Shown: piece after piece, positions 1 through 7,126 of the stretch
Position numbering within the stretch: the stretch's first letter is position 1
Layout of the letters: every line of letters begins with the position of its first letter
Source of the DNA: JASGCL01 sp965203915
GTDB taxonomy: Bacteria > Pseudomonadota > Alphaproteobacteria > JASGCL01
DNA: 64,000 bases
NCBI GenBank assembly: GCA_965203915.1
Contig: OZ241918.1
Span: 1,426,001 to 1,490,000 of the forward strand
Direction: 5' to 3'
The notes under the pieces: generated by a model
The model's database searches: none
Told to the model about the DNA's origin: nothing
Seen by the model: only the letters and a program-made list of their open reading frames with translations
Position numbers and translations under genes: made by a program

Positions 1-183
1 GATTATTGGGATTTTGCCTATTTTTCCTTTATCATCGGCACCGCCGCGCAAACCGCCGATGTTAATATAACCTCTTCCACTATTCGCCGCACCGTGATGC
101 TGCATTGTATTATTATTTTCTTTTTTAACACCACCATCCTGGCACTGACCATCAACATCGCGGCGGGGCTTTTTGCGGGATAA
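1..183 (+). CDS. DUF1345 family membrane protein, C-terminal part
   Basis: The window opens inside a reading frame of 60 codons ending in TAA at 181-183. The peptide contains YWDFAYFSFIIGTAAQTAD, then a short polar stretch with SSTIRR, then a hydrophobic helix ending LTINIAAGLFAG. This pattern (YWDF.YFSF, S..IRR, FFFNT.ILAL.INI) is what I remember for the C-terminus of DUF1345, a family of small integral membrane proteins of unknown function. The N-terminal part lies outside the window. Confidence 0.7.
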   Translation, partial: DYWDFAYFSFIIGTAAQTADVNITSSTIRRTVMLHCIIIFFFNTTILALTINIAAGLFAG

Positions 184-209
184 GCCGAAAGTAAGTTATG
201 GGGGAATAA

Positions 210-285
210 TGGTGGAGCTGATGGGAGTCAAACCCACGACCTCGTCATTGCGAACGACGCGCTCTATCAACTGAGCTACAGCCCC
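210..285 (-). tRNA. tRNA-Ala (anticodon CGC)
   Basis: On the minus strand a 76-nt cloverleaf begins GGGGCTGTAGCTCAG and ends with an encoded CCA. The acceptor stem pairs GGGGCTG with CAGCTCC through a G-U pair. The D arm is GCTC...GAGC. The anticodon stem CGTCG/TGACG encloses the loop TTCGCAA, so the anticodon is CGC, which reads GCG (alanine). The GGGGCTGTAGCTCAG start is typical of bacterial alanine tRNA. Confidence 0.95.
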
Positions 286-370
286 TCAACCATTGTTTTT
301 TACCTAGCAGAAAATAAGCCTTACCGCAAATTTTACCGCCATCATCGACGATATGTCTTTCTCAACCGCT

Positions 371-1579
371 TTATTCCAATTCATGCAGGGCGGTGGTTAA
401 GCGCGCCATGGCTTTTTCCAAAATGGTCATGCTGGTGGCGTATGATATACGAATATAAGGCGACAACCCAAATGCCGAACCCGCGACCAAGGCAACCTCC
501 GCCCGTTCCAACAAATATTCGGCCATATCATCGTCGGTTTTTATTACCTTGCCATCTTTGGTTTTTTTGCCAAGCAAGTTTTTAATCGATGGATAAAGAT
601 AAAAAGCACCATTGGGCTTGACGCAAGTTATGCCTTTGATAGCAAGCAAGGACTGATGCACAAAATCGCGCCTTTTGACAAATTCTTCGTTATGAATTTT
701 TATAAAATCATGATGACCATCCAACGCGGCCAACCCCGCCCATTGTGAAACGGTGCTGGTGGAACTTGTCAATTGCGATTGCAACATATTCATGGCGGCA
801 ATGATTGGCCGTGGCCCCGCCCCATAACCGACACGAAACCCCGTCATGGCATAGGCTTTTGACAAACCATTTAAGGTAATAACCCGTGAAAACAATTGTG
901 GGTTGGCACTGGCAAAGGCGGTGAAAACAAAACCGTCATAAACCATGAATTCATAAATTTCATCGGCCAAAATATAAATATCAGGATGCTTATCCAACAC
1001 CGCGCCCAAGGCTTGCAATTCATTTTTATCATAACCCATGCCCGTCGGATTAGACGGGTTGTTAATAATGAACCATTTTGTTTTGTTGGTTATCGCCGCC
1101 GCCAAATCGCTTGGCGTTATTTTAAAACCATTTTCTTCGCTGCCGATAATAATTTTTGGCACGCCGCCAAACAATAGGACAAGGTCAACATAGCTAACCC
1201 AATAGGGGCTGGGAATAATAACTTCATCGCCATGGTTGATGGTCGCCATCAAGGCATTGGCAATAACTTGCTTGCCGCCAACCCCCACATGAATATCATC
1301 GATATGATAGGTTAAATTGTTATCGCGTTGTAATTTACGCGTGATGGCTTCACGAAATTCGGGCAAACCCGCGGGGCTGGTGTAACGGGTGTTGCCCGCC
1401 TTCATCGCGGCGGTTGCGGCATCCACAATATGGGTTGGGGTTTTAAAATCGGGTTCGCCAGCGCTTAAGGATAAAATATCGCGCCCCTGCTTTTTTAAAG
1501 CGGCGGCACGTGCCGTCATGGCAATGGTGGGCGATGGTTTTATCGCCGCCAACCGCGCGGCTAATAGCTTGTCATTCAT
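371..1579 (-). CDS. aspC: Pyridoxal-phosphate aspartate/aromatic aminotransferase (class I/II)
   Basis: This 402-residue protein is a fold-type I aminotransferase that moves amino groups between aspartate (possibly also prephenate or aromatic amino acids) and 2-oxoglutarate. Visible signatures are SLSAGEPDF near residue 40, NNPSNPTGMGY in the middle, ADEIYEFMVYDG, and SKAYAMTGFRVGYGAGP, which holds the PLP lysine at about residue 241. The C-terminus has GLSPYIRISYATS, with the substrate-carboxylate arginine. Length and motifs fit the subgroup 1b enzymes common in alphaproteobacteria. The ATG has AAGG a few bases upstream. It stands downstream of ctaA on the same strand, 45 bp away. Substrate choice between aspartate and prephenate cannot be settled by eye. 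Confidence 0.9.
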   Translation of the reverse strand: MNDKLLAARLAAIKPSPTIAMTARAAALKKQGRDILSLSAGEPDFKTPTHIVDAATAAMKAGNTRYTSPAGLPEFREAITRKLQRDNNLTYHIDDIHVGVGGKQVIANALMATINHGDEVIIPSPYWVSYVDLVLLFGGVPKIIIGSEENGFKITPSDLAAAITNKTKWFIINNPSNPTGMGYDKNELQALGAVLDKHPDIYILADEIYEFMVYDGFVFTAFASANPQLFSRVITLNGLSKAYAMTGFRVGYGAGPRPIIAAMNMLQSQLTSSTSTVSQWAGLAALDGHHDFIKIHNEEFVKRRDFVHQSLLAIKGITCVKPNGAFYLYPSIKNLLGKKTKDGKVIKTDDDMAEYLLERAEVALVAGSAFGLSPYIRISYATSMTILEKAMARLTTALHELE

Positions 1580-1624
1580 GATGCCTTATATCATTTATCG
1601 CGTCAGATAAAAATATTTTTTTTA

Positions 1625-2857
1625 CTATTTATTTTTTTGTTTAGCTATTTTATTTGGATAACGAAACCATGTAGAAAAAGCAATTAAGATGGTGCAGATG
1701 CCAACCCATTGGTGCAGCATAGCCAATTCAAACGGTATGGTATTAACCACCAACAAAATGCCAAGAAAAACCTGGAGCGAAGCCACCACCGCAAGGCAGG
1801 CAGCCTTGGTAACATCATCACGCGTGGGGAAGTTGGTGGTCAGCAATAATTTGTTATTAGTTTTTTTTGCGTCGCGGCGCATCATAAAAAAATAATAATA
1901 GATCATAAAAAATGAAAAATAGGCAAACAAGCGATGATGAAAATGTATCGCCGAAGGATTCAACACTGCATTTTGCCAAAAATGTAATTTTTTATTCATG
2001 ATGTTGTCCTTTTGCTGCCTGCTGGCTTGCGTTGCTTCGTCTGCAGGTTTTTGTCCTACTTCTTTATCAGCATCGCCGTCCAAGGTAATGACATCGCTTT
2101 CTTGGTTGCCTTGCCACCAATAATCGGTGGGCACAAAATTATCCCCCATCAATGGCCACGTGCCGTAAGCATAACCCGCCTTCGCCCCCGCGGTCAGGCT
2201 GCCCAAACATAACGTCATCAACAACACCAGGGTAAGGACCAAGCGAAACGGATGATAAGAAAGAACTTGCCCGCGATAGGTTGCCATCATGGCGTATAAA
2301 ACAAACAAAATAATAACCGCCATAAAAAAATGCGCTACCAAATTTAATGGCGCCACCGAATTGCTTACAAACAATCCCGATTCCACCATCCACTTGCCCA
2401 CCACGGCCTGCATCGCGCCAAGCAAAAACAAAGCGAGCAATCCCCATTTTTGTTGCTTAGAAATATTACGCCAACCACCCGTCAGGGCAAGGACAATAAC
2501 ACCCACGCCCAACACCGCCCCCAGCAGGCGCGCCAGCAAGCGATGACTATATTCCCACCAAAAAATTCGTTTGAAATCGTCGATGGAAAATATCGAACCC
2601 AATTCTTTATATTGTTCGGTCTGTTGATACAAACCAAATAATTTATTCCAATCTTGCTGGTTAAGGGGCGGCAAAATATCAACCACCACCTTCCATTCCA
2701 CGATGGATAATCCCGATTCGGTCAACCGCGTCAAACCCCCCACCACCAGCATAATCAAGGTTAAAATAAACAGCGAGCAAAGCCAGCGTGCATAGGTATC
2801 ATGCCCAAAGATCTTATTAATAAACAAGGTATAATCTCTCATGGTGATTATCATCAT
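1625..2857 (-). CDS. ctaA: Heme A synthase (COX15/CtaA)
   Basis: CtaA oxidises the C8 methyl of heme O to the formyl group of heme A for the aa3 oxidase encoded elsewhere in this window. The protein has about eight hydrophobic helices. It shows GGLTRLTESGLSIVEWK, EYSHRLLARLLG, FHHRLFAYFSF and MLHQWVGI, which carry the four conserved heme-ligand histidines. It is longer than usual: a hydrophilic segment of about 35 residues (around DGDADKEVGQKPADEATQ) lies in the loop before the FHHR helix. The start is uncertain. ATGs occur at 2857, 2854 and 2842, all within a 12-bp inverted repeat described separately. No clear ribosome binding site is visible. Confidence 0.93.
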   Translation of the reverse strand: MMIITMRDYTLFINKIFGHDTYARWLCSLFILTLIMLVVGGLTRLTESGLSIVEWKVVVDILPPLNQQDWNKLFGLYQQTEQYKELGSIFSIDDFKRIFWWEYSHRLLARLLGAVLGVGVIVLALTGGWRNISKQQKWGLLALFLLGAMQAVVGKWMVESGLFVSNSVAPLNLVAHFFMAVIILFVLYAMMATYRGQVLSYHPFRLVLTLVLLMTLCLGSLTAGAKAGYAYGTWPLMGDNFVPTDYWWQGNQESDVITLDGDADKEVGQKPADEATQASRQQKDNIMNKKLHFWQNAVLNPSAIHFHHRLFAYFSFFMIYYYFFMMRRDAKKTNNKLLLTTNFPTRDDVTKAACLAVVASLQVFLGILLVVNTIPFELAMLHQWVGICTILIAFSTWFRYPNKIAKQKNK

Positions 2858-2870
2858 AAGAGATTATACC
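2828..2870. promoter_or_regulatory. Perfect 12-bp inverted repeat over the ctaA start
   Basis: GGTATAATCTCT (2828-2839) is repeated in inverted form as AGAGATTATACC (2859-2870), with a 19-bp spacer holding the alternative ctaA start codons. On the minus strand the upstream arm contains TATAAT, which looks like a -10 box. Further upstream, CAAGAATGG occurs twice with 15-bp spacing. The arms could be a protein operator over the promoter or an mRNA hairpin that exposes or hides the start codon. Confidence 0.55.
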
Positions 2871-2932
2871 CATTCTTGTCAAAACCATTCTTGCCACTTT
2901 TATGGGTGGCTATCGAGGCTTGTCCTTTATTG

Positions 2933-3991
2933 TTAGAAGTTAACCCCCATGCCCGCACCAACGAAGAAGGCAAGGCTGCCAGGATTCGATGTATGTTTTA
3001 CCGAATCATTGTCTTCCCTTCCTGTGTAATGAAATTTTTGCAGGGCAACGATGTAACGTGCGTTGATGTCAGCATGAAAATAACCATTGTCATATTCGGC
3101 TGCGATCTGTGGTGCCAAAACCATGGACGCGCCGCCCTTGGCTGTTGTGGTTGAACTCGCGACCGAAGCATCAATACCCTCATCGGGTGAGGATGTATTA
3201 GCAGCAGGCCTAATTAGCCTAGGCCTAATAATCGCATCGGCCTCAACCTTATATTCGCCTCTATCGGTAAAACCTTTGCCATATTTAAAAGTAACACAAC
3301 GGTTGGGACCAATATTACCACCAGGCAATGTTTTTTCTGTTACCACGGTGGATGAGTATTTACCAAACACTACCCTGTCGCCTGGCTTCAACCCGTCGCC
3401 ATCGGTACGAAAAGTACAATTTTGCGAATATTCAGGATTTTTTGGATCAACCGCAATCGCTGTCCCGCCCGCGGGCACGGCTACCCTTGTGTATGTTATG
3501 TCCGATAAGGCTACGCCCACGCCCAAGCCCAATCGAATCCCCCATTGATTTTTTTTATCAAGGCTGAAGCGGTAGGATGGCGTGAGGCCGATGATATGAT
3601 AATTGGCTTGGTAATTATAATCGTCATTATTCCATTTGCGATTAAACCCCAAATAATCAAAAGCTAATCCCCATTTTTGATTGCTGGTATAACCAAAACT
3701 GGCACCATAACCAAAGCTGGAATATGCGCCGAGCGCGGTGGTATCGGTTGTGCCATCTTGGTAAGATTTATTCAATTTACCAGGAAGATTTAAAAGATAG
3801 CCCAAGTCTACCTTCAAGGTTAGCTGACCATTGATTTTATCTGCTAACAAATTGTTGTTAAGGTTTTTGCTAAATGATGATTCATTGTTGCTATCTTTAT
3901 TTTTAGCCGAATCATACGATGTTTTAGCTATCGCCCCATTATGCCCACTTAAAACTATCCCTAACACTGCCCCGTATACTATCTTTTTCAT
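2933..3991 (-). CDS. Outer-membrane beta-barrel protein, tandem paralogue 1
   Basis: A 352-residue exported protein starting MKKIVYGAVLGIVL. The ATG at 3991 is chosen because GGAGG lies seven bases upstream; an in-frame ATG nine codons earlier lacks this. After the signal peptide comes a low-complexity Asn/Ser/Lys stretch. Alternating amphipathic strands follow (LTLKVDLGY, FGYGASFGY, KWGLAFDYLGF, WGIRLGLGVGVALSD), and the chain ends VGAGMGVNF with the terminal phenylalanine typical of BAM substrates. Near residues 165-260 there is a long hydrophilic loop with two cysteines that differs from the paralogues. Family resemblance is to small porin-like or surface-antigen barrels; a specific function is not visible. 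Confidence 0.8.
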   Translation of the reverse strand: MKKIVYGAVLGIVLSGHNGAIAKTSYDSAKNKDSNNESSFSKNLNNNLLADKINGQLTLKVDLGYLLNLPGKLNKSYQDGTTDTTALGAYSSFGYGASFGYTSNQKWGLAFDYLGFNRKWNNDDYNYQANYHIIGLTPSYRFSLDKKNQWGIRLGLGVGVALSDITYTRVAVPAGGTAIAVDPKNPEYSQNCTFRTDGDGLKPGDRVVFGKYSSTVVTEKTLPGGNIGPNRCVTFKYGKGFTDRGEYKVEADAIIRPRLIRPAANTSSPDEGIDASVASSTTTAKGGASMVLAPQIAAEYDNGYFHADINARYIVALQKFHYTGREDNDSVKHTSNPGSLAFFVGAGMGVNF

Positions 3992-4385
3992 AACTGCCTC
4001 CAAAAAAATATCCCCCACAAACCTTGTAAAAAGAATATTGTAAATTTTTAGCAGTCCCTACTCTTTAACATCGCCCTGGCAAGATCCCCTGACAATCCCC
4101 CAATGCCCCGCTTGATAACCCATGCAACGCGCGATGTGCCCCCCACGTTACAACGAAGACTTACACCCAATCTTCTATCCCATTATAATCTATCATAACT
4201 TATAATAAAGGATATATTTATTTTGCCCGCTTTTTATTTTTGTCTTTTTATGACAAAGAATATTAAAAATTAATACCTAAGCCAGCACCGACGAAGAAGG
4301 CGAGGCTACCAGGATTTGAATTGTATTTTATATTATTCTTTTCATCTTTGTTTGCATAATTAAATTTTTGCAAAGCCGCGATGTA
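3691..4385. repeat. Tandem duplication, copy A (5' end of barrel gene 1, spacer, 3' end of barrel gene 2)
   Basis: The stretch runs from the N-terminal coding part of barrel gene 1 through the gene-free spacer 3992-4262 into the 3' end of barrel gene 2. It matches 5141-5843 almost base for base with an offset of 1450, changing to 1458 after one small insertion. The spacer copies differ only by an extra AATGCCCC in copy B. Differences increase toward both outer edges. Confidence 0.85.
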
Positions 4386-5441
4386 GCGCGCATTGATATC
4401 GGCATGAAAATAACCATTGTCATATTCCACCGAAACTTGCGGCGCTATGACCATCGCCGTGCCACCCAAAGTACCAGCGGTATTATCGTTCGGCACCCAA
4501 GTTGATGTCAATGATGCGTCTGATGTTGTCGCTGGTGAGGCTGGCGGTGGCGTTGATGGCGGCGGCGTTGAGGGCGGCGGCGTTGACACCGATGGGGGAA
4601 GTGGCGTTGATGGCGGCGGCGTTGTGGTTACTGGTGGCACTGGCGAACCGCTGGCTGGTGGGGTGGACGCTGCTTTATATGGTCCGCCATCACGAAATAA
4701 ATACCACATGGGGTCATATAGCACACAACGATCTGGCCCAATACTGCCATTGGGAAGGTTGGCTGCGCTAACATTAACGGTCGTCATAAGATGTGGCTTA
4801 ACGCTGATGGGGGTATTGCCCACCGTATCCCCTGGCTTCAGCCCATTTGCATCGGTATAAAAGGGGCAGGCACCAGTAAGATCTGGATTTTTGATATCCG
4901 TCCTAATAGCCGTTCCGCTGGTTGCTTGGCTAAGTCCGCTATATTTAACATCGGATACAGCCACACCCAAACCAAGACCCAACCTAATACCCCATTCATT
5001 TTTCTTATCAAGGCTAAAGCGATAGGATGGTGTAAGGGTCATGATATTATAACCAGCATTGTAATTGTGTCCAACATCTTGCCATTTGCGATGAAACCCC
5101 AAATAATCAAACGATAAGCCCCATTTTTTATTGCTGGTATAACCAAAACTGGCACCATAACCAAAGCTGGAATATGCGCCGAGCGCGGTGGTATCGGTTG
5201 TGCCATCTTGGTAAGATTTATTCAATTTACCAGGAAAATTTACAAGATAGCCAAGGTCTACCTTCAAGGTAAACTGACCATTTATTTTATCTGCTAACAA
5301 ATTGTTGTTAAGGTTTTTGCTAAATGATGATTCATTGTTGCTATCTTTATTTTTAGCCGAATCATACGATGTTTTAGCTATCGCCCCATTATGCCCACTT
5401 AAAACTATCCCTAACACTGCCCCGTATACTATCTTTTTCAT
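4263..5441 (-). CDS. Outer-membrane beta-barrel protein, tandem paralogue 2, with Pro-rich loop
   Basis: A 392-residue paralogue of the gene at 2933-3991. Its first 60 or so residues are nearly identical (same signal peptide, same KNKDSNNESSF stretch) and the barrel strands match. The start at 5441 follows GGAGG as in paralogue 1. The central loop differs and carries a proline/threonine/serine run with repeats of the type PPPSTP (DNA about 4515-4670), encoded by 15-bp-like GGCGTTGATGGCGGC units. The end is VGAGLGINF. The two cysteines of the loop (ACPFYTD, DRCVLYD) are kept in all three copies, which suggests a disulfide. Probably surface exposed; the exact role is unknown. Confidence 0.8.
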   Translation of the reverse strand: MKKIVYGAVLGIVLSGHNGAIAKTSYDSAKNKDSNNESSFSKNLNNNLLADKINGQFTLKVDLGYLVNFPGKLNKSYQDGTTDTTALGAYSSFGYGASFGYTSNKKWGLSFDYLGFHRKWQDVGHNYNAGYNIMTLTPSYRFSLDKKNEWGIRLGLGLGVAVSDVKYSGLSQATSGTAIRTDIKNPDLTGACPFYTDANGLKPGDTVGNTPISVKPHLMTTVNVSAANLPNGSIGPDRCVLYDPMWYLFRDGGPYKAASTPPASGSPVPPVTTTPPPSTPLPPSVSTPPPSTPPPSTPPPASPATTSDASLTSTWVPNDNTAGTLGGTAMVIAPQVSVEYDNGYFHADINARYIAALQKFNYANKDEKNNIKYNSNPGSLAFFVGAGLGINF

Positions 5442-5843
5442 AACTGCCTCCAAAAAAATATCCCCCACAAACCTTGTAAAAAGAATATTGTAAATTTTTA
5501 GCAGTCCCTACTCTTTAACATCGCCCTGGCAAGATCCCCTGACAATCCCCCAATGCCCCAATGCCCCGCTTGATAACCCATGCAACGCGCGATGTGCCCC
5601 CCACGTTACAACGAAGACTTACACCCAATCTTCTATCCCATTATAATCTATCATAACTTATAATAAAGGATATATTTATTTTGCCCGCTTTTTATTTTTG
5701 TCTTTTTATGACAAAGAATATTAAAAATTAATACCTAAGCCAGCACCGACGAAGAAGGCGAGGCTACCAGGATTTGAATTGTATTTTATATTATTCTTTT
5801 CATCTTTGTTTGCATAATTAAATTTTTGCAAAGTCGCGATGTA
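5141..5843. repeat. Tandem duplication, copy B (5' end of barrel gene 2, spacer, 3' end of barrel gene 3)
   Basis: Partner of 3691-4385. The spacer 5442-5720 contains a tandem AATGCCCC (about 5550-5567) that is single in copy A. Near-identity of a non-coding spacer indicates recent duplication or ongoing gene conversion. Each spacer also holds a weak hairpin, TTTGTC...GACAAA (minus strand), just after the stop codon of the upstream gene. Confidence 0.85.
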
Positions 5844-6836
5844 ACGCGCATTGATGTCGGCATGAAAATAACCATTGTCATATTCTACCGAAACTTGCGG
5901 CGCCATAACCATGGCGATGCTACCTTTTATAATTGGTTGTGGTGCCGTATCGGCAAGGGGCGATAAACCACTTATGCCAATAATCGCGCGCTCGGGACCG
6001 CCTGGACGGAATTGAGTTTTTTCCTGGTCGTATCGCACGCACTGGTTTGGCCCTATATTACCCTCGGGCAAATTCTGGGCATTAACATAGAGCGCGGTAC
6101 GTTCTGTAGGCGCACGAAACGGCGGCAGCACACCCTCAACCGTATCGCCCACCTTCAAGCCATTGTTATCGGTTCGAAACGGACATTCACCGCCAAGGAA
6201 GTTATCGTCAAGACTAGTTCTAGCAGCGGTGCCCGCAACCGTCGCCCTTGGCGCGCTGTATTTTATATCTGACAGCAAAACACCGAACCCCAATCCAAAC
6301 CTGATGCCCCATTGATTTTTATTATCAAGGCCGAAGCGATAGGATGGCGTAAGGGTAATGATATTGTCATTGGTATTATAAGCATAAATATTATCATTCC
6401 ATTTGCGATTAAATCTTAAATAATCAACCGATATGCCCCACCCTTTATTGCTGGTATAACCAAAACTTGCGCCATAACCAAAACCCGAAGCCGCGCCAAG
6501 CGAAGTGGAATCGGTGTTGCCATCTTGATAAGATTTTCCCAACTTCCTAGAAAACTGCAAAACATAACCCAGGTCTACCTTCAGCGTAAGCTGGCCATCA
6601 ATTTTGTTGGCCAACAAATGATGATTCAATGTTGTCGCGGGCGAGGCTAACTGCGGGCGCGTCGTTGCTTGAGAATTGCCTTGAAGATTTTGCTTCTGAA
6701 TATCTAACTGCTTGTTTTTCTTTGCCTGCTTGGTTGGTTGCGGTTGGTTATCTGAATTATTGACCGCTTTAACGCTACCGCCTGGATACCCGATTAAACA
6801 CGCCATGCAAACGGCATTCAACAAAATTTTTTTCAT
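5721..6836 (-). CDS. Outer-membrane beta-barrel protein, tandem paralogue 3
   Basis: A 371-residue third paralogue. Its signal peptide (MKKILLNAVCMACLIGYPGG) and its Gln/Asn-rich N-terminal linker differ from copies 1 and 2. The last 37 or so residues are identical to copy 2 at protein level and almost identical in DNA. The start at 6836 follows GGAGACAGTG. Conserved strands FGYGASFGYTSNKGWG and WGIRFGLGFGVLLSDIKYS are present, as is the two-cysteine loop (GGECPFRTD, NQCVRYD). It is probably the first gene of the minus-strand series, with an AT-rich leader of about 290 bp before mutL. Confidence 0.8.
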   Translation of the reverse strand: MKKILLNAVCMACLIGYPGGSVKAVNNSDNQPQPTKQAKKNKQLDIQKQNLQGNSQATTRPQLASPATTLNHHLLANKIDGQLTLKVDLGYVLQFSRKLGKSYQDGNTDSTSLGAASGFGYGASFGYTSNKGWGISVDYLRFNRKWNDNIYAYNTNDNIITLTPSYRFGLDNKNQWGIRFGLGFGVLLSDIKYSAPRATVAGTAARTSLDDNFLGGECPFRTDNNGLKVGDTVEGVLPPFRAPTERTALYVNAQNLPEGNIGPNQCVRYDQEKTQFRPGGPERAIIGISGLSPLADTAPQPIIKGSIAMVMAPQVSVEYDNGYFHADINARYIATLQKFNYANKDEKNNIKYNSNPGSLAFFVGAGLGINF

Positions 6837-7126
6837 CACTGTCTCCAAAATAAAATATTTTATTTAAAAAATATTTTATTTAAAATTAAAACAGCCCCTT
6901 CTAAAAAATATTGTCCATTACTTTCTTATATTTTTAACATAGATATTACAAAATGAATTGTTTATTTATCTGTTTTGTTATTTATGTCTTCATTTGTCAC
7001 GTTTAATATTAAAATAGGTTGTAAATAAAGCGATATTATTATCTTGTTTTTATTTGTTAAGTTTTATTTTTGACATGTGGATGGGGTTGGCCGCGCCAAT
7101 ATATTTTTAACCAATAGGTATTTTGT
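6837..7126. other. AT-rich intergenic region upstream of barrel gene 3
   Basis: About 290 bp without a convincing gene. Next to the barrel start it has two copies of AAATATTTTATTTAAA in direct orientation (about 6855-6890), then further AT-rich sequence up to the mutL stop. It presumably holds the barrel gene promoter and the end of the mutL transcript. I see no clear terminator. Confidence 0.4.

Noticed and set aside
4417..4860. Gly/Val-rich 147-codon frame opposite barrel gene 2
   Set aside because: Produced by the proline-rich repeat of the real gene read on the other strand.
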